Source of the DNA: Bacteroidota bacterium
Lineage (GTDB): Bacteria; Bacteroidota; Bacteroidia; 2-12-FULL-35-15
Direction of reading: 5' to 3'
Assembly: GCA_947476185.1 (NCBI GenBank)
Contig: CANJPX010000007.1
Coordinates: forward strand, 1-64,000
Length of the DNA stretch: 64,000 nt
In this document: one piece after another, positions 25,526-35,724 of the stretch
Position numbering within the stretch: the stretch's first letter is position 1
Layout: each line of letters starts with the position of its first letter
Notes under the pieces: generated by a model
The model's database searches: none
What the model was told of the DNA's origin: nothing
What the model saw: the letters and a program-made list of their open reading frames with translations, nothing else
Made by a program: the position numbers and the translations under genes

Positions 25526-26618
25526 CACACCATCTGTGCCATATTTTAATTGGTTCGCAGAAGAAGTTGCAAAATATCCCGAATTAAAATTTTCGTTTAT
25601 ATGTCTTTATCACGTAAAACCAATAATGATAGAGGAAATGAAAAACTTCAATTGTGATTGTTATTGGATAAAATTTGACGCAAAAAAAAGAAAAAAATCA
25701 ATGTTTTTTGCATTATTGAGTTTCATTAAATTGTACAAAAAAATCAAGCCCGACATTGTCCATTCACACTTATTTGATGACTCATTGCCATCATTAATAG
25801 CAGCAAGACTAACAGGAATAAAAAAAAGAATTATTACAAAACAAGATACATCCTTTCATTATTATTATGCCCCAAAGTGGGTTTGGGCAGATAAATTTAA
25901 CAACTTTAATGCTACTAAAATTATCGCCGTAAGTAAGGAGGTGTCAAAATTTGTTATTGAAAAAGAAAGAGCAAAGGAGCAAAAAGTAACAATTATTCAT
26001 CATGGCATACCTTTTAAATATCTATGCAAAAGTGATGATGAATTAAAAAAAGAACTAATACTAAAATATAAATTATCAAATAAAATTGTAATCGGAACAA
26101 TTGCAAGATATATTGAATGGAAAGGTTACAGGTACATTATTGATGCTGCGATAGATATAGTAAAAAAGCATAGCAACGTTGTATTTTTATTTATTAGTAC
26201 GGGAGAACAAAAAGAAGAATTGGAACAATTAATAAAAAAGAATAAACTTCAACAAAATATAATTTTAACAGGGTGGATTGATAAAAAATATATTCCTTCT
26301 TTATATTCATTAATGAATATATATTTACATGCTGCAAATTATGAACCTTTTGGATTTGTCATCGCTGAAGCCATGGCGAATAAAGTACCAATAGTAACAA
26401 CTCCAACAGGTGCAGCACTTGATGCATTAGAACACAAAGTAAATTGTTACATGACGGAATATAAAAATCCTCAGCAAATAACGGATGGAGTACTTTGGTT
26501 ACTTGAAAGCAAAGAAAATCAAAATATATTAACTGATAACGCGTATCAAAAAGCAATAGAAATGTATCAATTTGAAACAATGTTTCATAATCACTTGAAG
26601 TTATACAAAGGCATCTAA
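25491..26618 (+). CDS. Family 4 (GT-B) glycosyltransferase
   Basis: A 375-residue retaining GT-B enzyme. The N-domain has PDIVHSHLFDDSLPSLIAARL. The C-domain has IGTIARYIEWKGYRYIIDA, then GWIDKKYIPSLYS and the donor-binding EPFGFVIAEAMANKVPIV with the E-x7-E type pair. It is one of five glycosyltransferases in the island. A 316-bp non-coding gap follows, the longest in the cluster. Confidence 0.9.
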   Translation: MKTTHIAMTMANTPSVPYFNWFAEEVAKYPELKFSFICLYHVKPIMIEEMKNFNCDCYWIKFDAKKRKKSMFFALLSFIKLYKKIKPDIVHSHLFDDSLPSLIAARLTGIKKRIITKQDTSFHYYYAPKWVWADKFNNFNATKIIAVSKEVSKFVIEKERAKEQKVTIIHHGIPFKYLCKSDDELKKELILKYKLSNKIVIGTIARYIEWKGYRYIIDAAIDIVKKHSNVVFLFISTGEQKEELEQLIKKNKLQQNIILTGWIDKKYIPSLYSLMNIYLHAANYEPFGFVIAEAMANKVPIVTTPTGAALDALEHKVNCYMTEYKNPQQITDGVLWLLESKENQNILTDNAYQKAIEMYQFETMFHNHLKLYKGI

Positions 26619-26934
26619 AAGCAGTATACTAAAAAACAATATTCATTCCTATTCTAAAGAAAATGGCTTCCAATAGGACAAACCAACCTTCATATTTAGA
26701 AGAAAGATAGTTTATCTAAGTATGGAAAGAATATTAATTCATAAAAACATTTAATGAGATTGCTATAAACAAACCTACTAACATGAAAATAGATTCACTC
26801 CATTATTATAATTTTAAAAATAACGCATTACTTTAGCAAAATTGAGCAAAACGTATAAATATTGAAACTAACTAAAATCTGTTTTCAAAATATATAAAAT
26901 ATCACTAAAAAAATGCAATCCTTTAAAAGTTAAT
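26619..26934. other. Non-coding gap within the polysaccharide island
   Basis: 316 bp of very AT-rich sequence without a convincing ORF, hairpin terminator or TAnnTTTG box that I could place with confidence. It may carry a promoter for the second half of the island or be the scar of a lost gene. Confidence 0.5.
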
Positions 26935-27807
26935 ATGATTCCAGAAACATCCATAATAATGCCTGTATATAATGCAGAAAAATATATTGAAGAAACGATT
27001 CAATCGGTATTAAATCAGACTTATGAAAATTGGGAATTAATAATAATTAATGATGGCTCAAATGATAAAACAGATGGAATTATTCAGAACTATTTAACCA
27101 ATATTAAAATCCACTACTACCACCAAAATAATTCAGGTGTTTCAGTTGCAAGAAATTTCGGCATCTCTAAATCGAGAGGCAAATACATATCATTTCTTGA
27201 CGCCGATGATATATGGCTTCTTTCAAATCTAGAAGAAAAAATATTTTTCCTTAAAAAAGAATCTATTGATGCCGTTTATTCAAACTGTGATATAATAGAC
27301 GAAAACTCCATTAATATAAATAAAACATTAACAGGAAGTAAGACACCAACCTTAAATGATATATTATCTATAAAAGGTAATTACATAACTGCTCCTTCTG
27401 GCATAATTTTAAAAAAAGAAATTTTTGACACTATTGGAACATTTGATACAAATTTATCTAATAATGCTGATCAAGATCTGTGGATTAGACTTCTTGCAAA
27501 TAAATTTAAATTAGAATTAATAAATAAATCGCTGTGGAAATATCGAGCACATAAGAATAACATGTCAAAAAACATTTCACTATTAGAAAAAGATTCAATT
27601 TACTTAATAGAGAAAGTAAATAAAAATAATTTATTTGAATCACAATTTTTCAAGAAAAAATGTTTTGGGAAATTATATTATATGTTAGCAGGCAGTTGGT
27701 GGAAAAATGGCAATAATAAATTCAGAGGCCTTTATTTTTTATTAAAATCTATTTGGAATTACCCTCAAATCACGCTTCGAATCTTAAAGAAAAAAAGTGT
27801 CAACTAA
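26935..27807 (+). CDS. Family 2 glycosyltransferase (EpsJ/WcaA-like)
   Basis: A 290-residue GT2: SIIMPVYNAEKYIEETIQSVL, then IINDGSNDKT, VSVARNFGISKSRGKYISFLDADDIW with the DxD metal site, and an NADQDLWIRL block in the ED position. The C-terminal 90 residues are basic and amphipathic and may associate with the membrane. Its stop overlaps the next gene by 11 bp. Confidence 0.9.
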   Translation: MIPETSIIMPVYNAEKYIEETIQSVLNQTYENWELIIINDGSNDKTDGIIQNYLTNIKIHYYHQNNSGVSVARNFGISKSRGKYISFLDADDIWLLSNLEEKIFFLKKESIDAVYSNCDIIDENSININKTLTGSKTPTLNDILSIKGNYITAPSGIILKKEIFDTIGTFDTNLSNNADQDLWIRLLANKFKLELINKSLWKYRAHKNNMSKNISLLEKDSIYLIEKVNKNNLFESQFFKKKCFGKLYYMLAGSWWKNGNNKFRGLYFLLKSIWNYPQITLRILKKKSVN

Positions 27808-28999
27808 AAAAAATAATATATTAATAATTACCTATTGGTGCTTTAACGATGCATTAATACAAACGTATACACTCCCTTACATAAAAATAATTTCAAAAAA
27901 ATTACCAGAAGGCAGCAAAATATATTTAGTCACATTAGATAAAAACAAAACGAAAAATGCACTTTCAGAATGCGGTATAAAAAACATTAGTCTTCCATAC
28001 ACCCCATTTGGCTTTTTTGCAATTTTTAGATGGATTAAAAACATTATTCAACTATACTTTCTTATTAAATTTAAAAATATTTCAACTATCCACGCATGGT
28101 GTACTCCATCAGGAATGATTGCTTACACACTTTCTATTCTAACTAAAAAAACACTTATCATTGATAGTTTTGAACCACATGCAGAAGCTATGGTTGAAAA
28201 TGGCGAATGGAAACAAAACAGCATCGCATTCAAACTGCTTTTCATTTTCGAAAAGCTTCAAACTAAAAGAGCTAAGTATTTGATTACGACAACTGAAGGA
28301 ATGAAAGATTATTCAAAAATAAAATACAATCATGACGCAAACAACTTTTTTGTAAAACCAGCCTGCGTTGATCTAAAATTATTCTCAAAAAAAAATATAA
28401 AGAAAAAAGAATTGTTATCAGAATTAAATTTAAAGGAGGCAATAGTATGTGTCTATGCCGGCAAATTTGGAGGAATTTATCTAGATAAAGAAATTTTTGA
28501 TTTTATAAAAGCGGCGGAAATATATTGGGGAGAGACTTTCAGAATGTTAATTTTATCGTCATCCCCACAAAGTTACATACAAGACATGGCCGCGGAATCA
28601 GGTATATTATCTAGAACAATTATTCATACGTTTGTTTCTCACGATCAAATTCCCGATTATATGGGATTAGCAGACTTTGGCATCACTCCAGTAAAATCTG
28701 TTCCAACAAAAAAATATTGCACACCAATAAAAGATGGAGAATATTGGGCATTAGGTCTACCTGTTGTTATAACACCCAACATATCAGACGATTCAGATAT
28801 CATCTATACTTATAAAATTGGAAGTGTATTAGAAAACTTAAATACTGAGGGTTACCTAAAATCAATAAAAGAAATCGACAATTTATTGAAAAATAATACG
28901 AGAATCGAGTTATATAATAAAATACGGCCAATTGCAGAAAAGTATCGTAATTTTGAAATCGCAGAGAATATTTATTCAAAAATATATAAAAATGACTAA
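27797..28999 (+). CDS. GT-B-type glycosyltransferase
   Basis: A 400-residue protein whose only sensible start is the GTG at 27797, overlapping the previous gene. The N-terminal half has a hydrophobic segment near residues 75-95 and a DSFEPHAEAMVE block. The C-terminal half has VCVYAGKFGG and a donor-site-like YCTPIKDGEYWALGLPVV. Together these indicate a GT4-like transferase, though the EX7E motif is less clean than in the 25491 product. It is followed, with 8 bp overlap, by galE. Confidence 0.78.
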   Translation: MSTKKNNILIITYWCFNDALIQTYTLPYIKIISKKLPEGSKIYLVTLDKNKTKNALSECGIKNISLPYTPFGFFAIFRWIKNIIQLYFLIKFKNISTIHAWCTPSGMIAYTLSILTKKTLIIDSFEPHAEAMVENGEWKQNSIAFKLLFIFEKLQTKRAKYLITTTEGMKDYSKIKYNHDANNFFVKPACVDLKLFSKKNIKKKELLSELNLKEAIVCVYAGKFGGIYLDKEIFDFIKAAEIYWGETFRMLILSSSPQSYIQDMAAESGILSRTIIHTFVSHDQIPDYMGLADFGITPVKSVPTKKYCTPIKDGEYWALGLPVVITPNISDDSDIIYTYKIGSVLENLNTEGYLKSIKEIDNLLKNNTRIELYNKIRPIAEKYRNFEIAENIYSKIYKND

Positions 29000-30026
29000 A
29001 TCAGGTACTATTATCGTTACTGGAGGAGCAGGGTATATTGGCTCTCACACAATAATTGAATTAATAGAAACAACAAATTTAAAAGTTGTTTCTATCGATA
29101 ATTATTCGAATTCGAATGAAGAAACCTACAATAGAATTAAACAGATTACAGGAAAAGATGTAAAATACTACGATGTTAATCTATGTAATTATGAGAATAC
29201 TTTAAAGATTTTTGAAATTGAGAAAGACATAATTGGTGTGATTCATTTTGCCGCTTTCAAATCTGTCCCAGAATCTGTCGACAATCCATATAAATATTAC
29301 AATAATAACATTAATTCACTTTTAAATATTTTGCAATGTTGTCTAAAATTTAACATAACAAATTTTATTTTTTCTTCCTCCTGCTCTGTATATGGCAATA
29401 TTTATGAACTTCCGGTAAAAGAATCGACGCCATTTAATAAAGCAGAATCTCCTTATGCATACACTAAGCAGGTTGGAGAAGAAATATTAAAAGATTACTG
29501 CAAAGCATATCCACAATTAAATGCAATTTCGTTGCGGTACTTTAACCCTGTTGGCGCTCATGTTTCAGGATTGATAGGTGAACTACCAATTAATAAGCCT
29601 AGTAGTTTAGTACCTATTATTACTCGAACAGCAATTGGTGATATAGAACAAATGAGTGTTCATGGAATTGATTATAACACACGAGACGGCAGTTGCATCA
29701 GAGACTATATACATGTTACAGATATTGCAATTGCCCATATAAAAGCGGTGCATTTTATTTTGAGCAACAAAAACAAATACAACTACTCAGTTTTTAATTT
29801 AGGAACAGGCAATGGTGTCAGCGTCCTTGAAGCATTAAGTTCATTTGAAAAAATAAGTGGCATAAAGCCAAACTACATAATTGGTCCTCGAAGGCCTGGA
29901 GATGTAGAATCAATTTATTCCGATACAAATAAATCAAGAAAAGAACTTGATTGGAAGCCAAAATATAATTTAGATGAAATGATGGAATCCGCATGGAAAT
30001 GGGAGAACAATCTAAAAAAGCAATAA
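28992..30026 (+). CDS. galE: UDP-glucose 4-epimerase
   Basis: The ORF track begins at 28932, but the ATG at 28992 sits just before the Rossmann start and overlaps the preceding stop, so I use it (344 residues). NAD-binding GGAGYIGSH is followed by the catalytic Ser/Tyr/Lys set in SSSCSVYG and SPYAYTKQVGEE, and by the GalE-type RYFNPVGAH and RDYIHVTDIA. The enzyme interconverts UDP-Glc and UDP-Gal (or the N-acetyl forms) and would supply UDP-galactose-type donors to the island. Its stop overlaps the next start (TAATG). Confidence 0.95.
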   Translation: MTKSGTIIVTGGAGYIGSHTIIELIETTNLKVVSIDNYSNSNEETYNRIKQITGKDVKYYDVNLCNYENTLKIFEIEKDIIGVIHFAAFKSVPESVDNPYKYYNNNINSLLNILQCCLKFNITNFIFSSSCSVYGNIYELPVKESTPFNKAESPYAYTKQVGEEILKDYCKAYPQLNAISLRYFNPVGAHVSGLIGELPINKPSSLVPIITRTAIGDIEQMSVHGIDYNTRDGSCIRDYIHVTDIAIAHIKAVHFILSNKNKYNYSVFNLGTGNGVSVLEALSSFEKISGIKPNYIIGPRRPGDVESIYSDTNKSRKELDWKPKYNLDEMMESAWKWENNLKKQ

Positions 30027-30892
30027 TGTATAATAAACACAATCACTGCCTTATTTGTAGTTCTAATAATCTTACTATACTTCCAAATTTTCAAAAAGAT
30101 TATTTAGTACAATGTATTTCTTGCAAATTCGTTTTCTGCAATAGAATCCCAACCAATGTTGAATTATTAATCCACTATAAAAAATACAAAAGAGGGAATC
30201 TTTTGTCACCAATCACATTAATGCGATACAATGAATTACTTGATAATTTTGAACAATTCAGACAAACAAACAATATTCTTGACATAGGTTGCGGTGACGG
30301 GTATTTTTTAGACGCTGCAAAAAACAGAGGATGGAATGTATATGGAACTGAGTTCACTGATGAAGCAATTGAAATTTTGGATTCAAAAGGAATTAAATCA
30401 AATCAAGGAAAACTGGAAACAAGCAATTACCACAATGAGATGTTTGATGTCATAACATCGTTTGAAGTCCTAGAACACATTAATAACCCTAATGAAGAAT
30501 GTAATAGCATATACAAGATACTTCGAAAAAAAGGATTAATATACGTTACAACTCCTAATTTCAACTCATTCAGTCGCTATTTTTTAAAACATTGGAACAT
30601 TATTGAATATCCTGAACACCTCTCCTACTACACTCCAAGAACAATTAATAAATTATTTAAAATTAATGGTTTCTTTAAATCAAAAATTGAAACTACAGGG
30701 ATTCACATTAATAGATTTCGACAAAGCACTGGCACTATACAAAGTGACGGAACATATGGAACTATGGAAGAAAGTTTGAGAAGCAAAACAGAAACAAAAA
30801 TAATCTTTAAAATTTTTAAAAAAATCGCGAATAAAATCTTGGATATTTTAAAAAAAGGAGACAGTTTAAAAGCCTGGTATATAAAACACTAA
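30026..30892 (+). CDS. SAM-dependent methyltransferase with N-terminal zinc-ribbon-like Cys motif
   Basis: The start at 29993 in the ORF track is less likely than the ATG at 30026, which overlaps the galE stop as TAATG and gives 288 residues. The N-terminus carries two Cys pairs (HCLICSS and CISCKFVFC), as in sugar C-methyltransferase-like proteins. The SAM domain follows: NILDIGCGDGYFLDAA, YGTEFTDEA, and FEVLEHINNP. It probably methylates a nucleotide-linked or chain-end sugar. It converges with the membrane protein on the minus strand with only 2 bp between the stops. Confidence 0.87.
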   Translation: MYNKHNHCLICSSNNLTILPNFQKDYLVQCISCKFVFCNRIPTNVELLIHYKKYKRGNLLSPITLMRYNELLDNFEQFRQTNNILDIGCGDGYFLDAAKNRGWNVYGTEFTDEAIEILDSKGIKSNQGKLETSNYHNEMFDVITSFEVLEHINNPNEECNSIYKILRKKGLIYVTTPNFNSFSRYFLKHWNIIEYPEHLSYYTPRTINKLFKINGFFKSKIETTGIHINRFRQSTGTIQSDGTYGTMEESLRSKTETKIIFKIFKKIANKILDILKKGDSLKAWYIKH

Positions 30893-30894
30893 AT

Positions 30895-32244
30895 TCAAGA
30901 TGATTTATTTTCACGCATAAGATAATATGTAATTAATAAAAAACTGACAAACTCAGGTAAATAAGCAATTCTAAATCGCACCAACGCACCAAAGTTCGCT
31001 GTCGAAAGACCAACAATCAATGAAAAGAAAACCGAATAAATAATACAAAACAACAACAAAGGATTGCCTGAAATGATTTTAATTAATTTCCTAAATTTAA
31101 ATTTCATTATTATAAAAACACTTATTAATAAATAAATAAAATTCTCGATTCCTGACAATAACATTACAACATTTTTAGATTCCCACAGAAACGGTCTGTA
31201 TAATCCAGCAGTTATTGCTGCAGGGGAAACCCCCATAGCTCCAGCGATTGTAGGTTCATAAGTTCCAATATCAAAAGAGTTCCCTGAATAATAACTTTGT
31301 TTGAGATCTGATTGTTTCTCTGATGCTTCATATAGTAATTTATTTATATCAAAGCCGCCAATACTGGTTAATATAAAAAAGCCTATCAACAAACTAGACA
31401 AAAGGCCAACAGGAATAATTAAATAACGAATTAATATATTTTTGATATTCAATATTTTTTCGTAAAAAATCCAAACAATTGAACCAGGAAGTAAGGTGTA
31501 TAAAATGTATGGCTTTATTGAAAGTATCACAAAGACAATAATTATTAATAATAAAAAATTTTTGATAGGCTTTTCCCTGATAATAAATAATTTATAAAAA
31601 ATATAAATATACCAACATGATGCAGATAAGGTGATTGTATCTTTTAATATCCCGGACCCCCAAAAAACAACAGAAGGAAGAAATAAAATTGCCACAGCTA
31701 ATTGTTTATAATACTTTAGGTAGTGATTTGAAAAAACAATATACAACCTCCAAATACCTGCAAAAGAAGCCCAAGAAAACAATATTGTTGTCAACATATA
31801 TCCCTTAAATGACAAAAGCATAAAGGGTACTAATAATTTTATCACAAAAAAAGTTTTTTGGTCGTAGAACATATATGCCCATGGGTATCCTGTGGTTTTC
31901 CCGTTAAAAAGAAAGTAGTTTTCAACACTAGGTCCTTCGGACATTACCTTAAAAAAATCTAAAGGCTTTTCAAGAAACAAATTTGTTAGTGCCCTTGCGC
32001 TCTCAAAATAGGAAATTGTATCTCCACCTTTATAAACATATATATAAACCAAACAAAAAACAATTGCTCCAATAAGTTTAACAAAAACACCCAATGTGTA
32101 AAACTTATAAATAGGATATTTTTTTATATTTTTTTGTTGTATCCAGTAAGAAATAAGCAAAATAAAAAAAATATAAATAGGAAAAGAAATGTATTCTGAT
32201 AATTCAAGATTATCCAAATAGCCAAAATTCTTAATCTCATTCAT
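30895..32244 (-). CDS. Multi-pass membrane protein, possible GT-C-type glycosyltransferase or polymerase
   Basis: A 449-residue integral membrane protein with about ten hydrophobic segments. An acidic YKGGDTISYFESARAL stretch follows the second or third helix; an Asp in the first external loop is a hallmark of GT-C enzymes such as those acting on polyprenyl-linked sugars. A large loop near residues 290-340 (ending SPAAITAGLYRPFLWE) lies between later helices. I cannot assign a named family. Its place at the end of the polysaccharide island, on the opposite strand, suggests glycan side-branching, polymerisation or ligation. Confidence 0.6.
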   Translation of the reverse strand: MNEIKNFGYLDNLELSEYISFPIYIFFILLISYWIQQKNIKKYPIYKFYTLGVFVKLIGAIVFCLVYIYVYKGGDTISYFESARALTNLFLEKPLDFFKVMSEGPSVENYFLFNGKTTGYPWAYMFYDQKTFFVIKLLVPFMLLSFKGYMLTTILFSWASFAGIWRLYIVFSNHYLKYYKQLAVAILFLPSVVFWGSGILKDTITLSASCWYIYIFYKLFIIREKPIKNFLLLIIIVFVILSIKPYILYTLLPGSIVWIFYEKILNIKNILIRYLIIPVGLLSSLLIGFFILTSIGGFDINKLLYEASEKQSDLKQSYYSGNSFDIGTYEPTIAGAMGVSPAAITAGLYRPFLWESKNVVMLLSGIENFIYLLISVFIIMKFKFRKLIKIISGNPLLLFCIIYSVFFSLIVGLSTANFGALVRFRIAYLPEFVSFLLITYYLMRENKSS

Positions 32245-32460
32245 CAGATACTGTATTATTTAGTTGGGATTAATATAAACTTAAACAGATCTCAAATTAA
32301 TCCAATAATTTAGGTCATAAGTAGACAATATAACTCACTTTAACAACCAAAAATAAGAATTTTACCATTTCGCCACCCTTCTTATTTATATTTCAAGACT
32401 TAATGCCATTTCAATTAAACAGCATAAATTGTTAACTTTACAATAAATTAAGCTACTTGT

Positions 32461-34680
32461 ATGGAAGAACAACCTGTCATTAATATTGAAGCAGAAAAAA
32501 AAGAAATATTAAAACGTTATCGGGCACTTTTACATGCCTGTAAGCGGACACTTGAAAAAGGTGATAAACTTCTTATCCGGAAGGCCTTCGATATTTCATT
32601 GGAAGCGCATAAAAATATGCGGAGAAAATCGGGAGAGCCATACATCTACCACCCTATTGCCGTTGCCCATATTTGTGCTGAAGAAATTGGTTTGGGAACA
32701 ACATCTGTTGTTTGTGCCCTGTTGCACGATGTTGTTGAAGATACCGACCTTACACTTGAAGACATCAAGGGGTTATTCGGGGCCAAAGAAGCGAAGATCA
32801 TTGATGGATTAACCAAAATTTCAGGTGTTTTTGATCAAGGTTCATCTTTACAAGCTGAGAATTTCAGGAAAATGCTTCTTACCCTTTCTGATGATGTTCG
32901 TGTGATCCTGATAAAACTTGCTGACCGCCTTCATAACATGCGCACACTCGAAAGCATGAAGCGCGACAAACAATTAAAAATAGCCTCTGAAACACTTTAT
33001 CTTTATGCTCCTTTAGCTCACCGCTTAGGTTTAAATGCTATTAAAACAGAACTTGAAGACCTTGGTTTAAAATTCACAGAACCTGAACTATTTAACGATA
33101 TTGAACAACGACTAAGAGAATCTGAACCGGAGCGCAAAAAATTTATCAGCAAATTTATGGTTCCGATAAAAGAAATTTTAGAGGAGCAAGGATTAAAAAC
33201 AAAAATTATTGGTCGGCCAAAATCCATTTTCTCGATCAATAGTAAAATGAAAAACAAAGGTGTTCCTTTTGAAGAAATTTACGACTTATTTGCTATCCGT
33301 ATTGTTATTGATACGCCTCCCGAAAATGAAAAAACAGATTGTTGGCGGGTTTATTCTACCGTAACAGATTTCTACCATCCTAGTCCGGATAGGCTCCGCG
33401 ATTGGATCTCGACGCCAAAGGCAAACGGATATGAAAGCTTGCATACCACTGTTATGGGACCTGAAGGTAAATGGGTGGAAGTCCAGATCCGTACAGTGCG
33501 TATGGATGAATTAGCAGAAAAAGGATATGCGGCACATTGGAAATATAAAGATAGTGCAAACGAAAGTCAGCTGGACGACTGGATTCGCAAGATCCGTGAG
33601 ATACTTGAGAGTCCGGAAGAAAATGCAATGGAATTTTTAGATGATTTTAAATTAAATTTATTTGCTGACGAAATTTTCGCTTTTACTCCTAAAGGAGAAA
33701 TGAAAACCTTACCAATAAATGCCACTGCCTTAGATTTCGCATTTGATATCCATACTAAGGTTGGAGAAAAATGTATCGGGGCGAAAGTAAACCATAAACT
33801 TGTTCCGCTGAGTTATAAATTAAAGAGCGGGGATCAGATAGAAATACTTACATCCAACAAGCAGACCCCAAAAGAAGATTGGTTGGGATATGTTGTTACT
33901 GCCCGTGCAAAATCAAAAATAAAAAATGCACTGAAGGAAGAAAGAAAAAAAGTTTCGGAAGATGGAAGAGATATGCTTGAACGGAAATTCAATCATTTAA
34001 AAATAGATTTTACTATTTCCAATATCAATGAATTAGCCAATTTCTTTAAGTTACCGAGTAGTCAGGAACTTTTTTATCGTGTTGCAGTTGGGAATATTAA
34101 TCTAAAACATCTTAAAGATTTCCGACAAGAACATGGAAAAATTATCCACAAATCTGGCAATATCAAAAAAACAGAAACTACTCAATCATTAGAACAATTG
34201 GTAACTGCGGCACGAGGGAAATCCGACATGCTGGTGATTGGAGAGAATTTGCAAAAGATAGATTATAAACTTTCGCCATGCTGTACCCCTATTCCAGGTG
34301 ATGATGTATTTGGTTTCATAACAATTAATGAAGGAATAAAGATACATCGTGTTAATTGTCCGAATGCGATTCAATTATTATCAAACTACTCCTATCGCGT
34401 AGTAAAAGCTAAATGGACGAGCAAGGAATTAATTTCATTCTTATCCGGAATAAAAATTACAGGAATTGATGAAGTGGGGTTGGTAAACAATATCACAAAA
34501 ATTATTTCAAATGAACTGAATGTTAATATGCGTTCAATTAGTTTTGACACCAATGATGGAACTTTTGAAGGAACGGTAATGGTTTTTGTTCAGGACACGA
34601 ATCACCTAACCGAATTAATGAAAAAACTCAAAAAAGTAAATGGTGTATTGAGTGTTACCCGGATCGATGGGAACAACTAA
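32461..34680 (+). CDS. spoT: Bifunctional (p)ppGpp synthetase/hydrolase (RelA/SpoT homologue)
   Basis: A 739-residue long-form Rsh enzyme, the stringent-response controller. The N-terminal HD hydrolase is intact (YIYHPIAVA and LLHDVVEDT, His89-Asp90), so ppGpp degradation is expected. The synthetase domain follows (KSIFSINSKMKNKG, YDLFAIRI, GYESLHTTV, EVQIRT, AEKGYAAHWKYK), then TGS (about 410-470) and a C-terminal ACT domain (about 665-739). It appears monocistronic. It marks the right border where core genes resume after the AT-rich island; the 216-bp upstream gap shows no gene. Confidence 0.96.
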   Translation: MEEQPVINIEAEKKEILKRYRALLHACKRTLEKGDKLLIRKAFDISLEAHKNMRRKSGEPYIYHPIAVAHICAEEIGLGTTSVVCALLHDVVEDTDLTLEDIKGLFGAKEAKIIDGLTKISGVFDQGSSLQAENFRKMLLTLSDDVRVILIKLADRLHNMRTLESMKRDKQLKIASETLYLYAPLAHRLGLNAIKTELEDLGLKFTEPELFNDIEQRLRESEPERKKFISKFMVPIKEILEEQGLKTKIIGRPKSIFSINSKMKNKGVPFEEIYDLFAIRIVIDTPPENEKTDCWRVYSTVTDFYHPSPDRLRDWISTPKANGYESLHTTVMGPEGKWVEVQIRTVRMDELAEKGYAAHWKYKDSANESQLDDWIRKIREILESPEENAMEFLDDFKLNLFADEIFAFTPKGEMKTLPINATALDFAFDIHTKVGEKCIGAKVNHKLVPLSYKLKSGDQIEILTSNKQTPKEDWLGYVVTARAKSKIKNALKEERKKVSEDGRDMLERKFNHLKIDFTISNINELANFFKLPSSQELFYRVAVGNINLKHLKDFRQEHGKIIHKSGNIKKTETTQSLEQLVTAARGKSDMLVIGENLQKIDYKLSPCCTPIPGDDVFGFITINEGIKIHRVNCPNAIQLLSNYSYRVVKAKWTSKELISFLSGIKITGIDEVGLVNNITKIISNELNVNMRSISFDTNDGTFEGTVMVFVQDTNHLTELMKKLKKVNGVLSVTRIDGNN

Positions 34681-34809
34681 TAATAATCGATTTTTCAAGG
34701 CCAAATACCTCATTTACAGAACATTTAGCGCATTTTATTTTGTGAATATCTTTAGGAAACAAAACCGATAATTTTCGTAATTTTATACCTCAAATTTTAA
34801 AAGACCAGT

Positions 34810-35292
34810 ATGTCTGCTATTGATACGAAAGAAACGGTAAAACAAATTTTTTCTGAATATTTAGAAAATCATGGTCATAGAAAGACGCCAGAACGTTTTA
34901 CTATTCTAAGTGAGATCTATTCGCATAACGGCCATTTTGATATCGAATCACTTTACATTCACATGAAAAACAAAAAGTATCGTGTGAGTCGAGCAACACT
35001 ATACAATACCATTGAACTGTTATTAAATTGCAACCTGGTTACCAAACATCAGTTTGGAAAGAACCTTGCTCAATTTGAAAAATCATACGAATTCAAACAA
35101 CATGATCATTTAATTTGTCAGGATTGCGGTGAAGTATTAGAATTTTGTGATCCACGCATACAGCAAATTCAAAAGATGGCGGATGAACTGCTGGAGTTTG
35201 ATATCAGCCATCACTCACTTACATTTTACGGCAAATGCAAAAAACTAGCAAAAAATGGGGTTTGTGATAATAAAAAATCAAAAGAAAAATAA
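34810..35292 (+). CDS. Fur-family metal-responsive transcriptional repressor
   Basis: A 160-residue Fur-family regulator. The winged-helix DNA-binding part is [26 protein letters not shown] and [14 protein letters not shown]. The metal part has [12 protein letters not shown] with a Cys pair and FYGKCKK, but the second Cys of the usual late CxxC is displaced ([10 protein letters not shown]). Fur, PerR and Zur cannot be told apart from this alone. It is followed by a STAS gene 8 bp later and then purA. Confidence 0.9.
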   Translation: MSAIDTKETVKQIFSEYLENHGHRKTPERFTILSEIYSHNGHFDIESLYIHMKNKKYRVSRATLYNTIELLLNCNLVTKHQFGKNLAQFEKSYEFKQHDHLICQDCGEVLEFCDPRIQQIQKMADELLEFDISHHSLTFYGKCKKLAKNGVCDNKKSKEK

Positions 35293-35300
35293 TAGTTCCT

Positions 35301-35648
35301 ATGATATTTAGTTATAAATCAAGCAGACAAAATTCGGTCAATGTTTTTCTTCTATATGGAGAATTAATTGATCGGGGCCAAGCTAACGGTATTCTCGAAG
35401 AAATTGAAGAAGGAATTGAAAAAGGCGAAAACAAGATCCTTTTAAATTTGGCTGATTTGAAATACTTGAACAGCAGTGGCCTTAATGTGATCATCAATAT
35501 CCTTACCAAAGCACGTAAGTCAAGCGGAGATGTTGCAATATGCAATGTAAACAAAAAAATTACAGAGCTTTTGATCATTACAAAATTAAACAGCGTATTC
35601 AATTTATGTGATAGCGTTGAAGAAGGAATAGAAATATTAAATAAATAG
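35301..35648 (+). CDS. STAS-domain protein (anti-sigma factor antagonist-like)
   Basis: A 115-residue single STAS domain with the family core LNLADLKYLNSSGLNVIINIL. The SSG serine is the position phosphorylated by anti-sigma kinases in SpoIIAA/RsbV relatives. No kinase or phosphatase partner is encoded nearby. It is probably co-transcribed with the Fur-family gene. Confidence 0.9.
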   Translation: MIFSYKSSRQNSVNVFLLYGELIDRGQANGILEEIEEGIEKGENKILLNLADLKYLNSSGLNVIINILTKARKSSGDVAICNVNKKITELLIITKLNSVFNLCDSVEEGIEILNK

Positions 35649-35724
35649 CCAAAGTTTTATTTATTCAAATCTTTGTAAAATAGAAAGAGTATAAAATTCG
35701 TATTAATAAGTTATTCACAGATAA

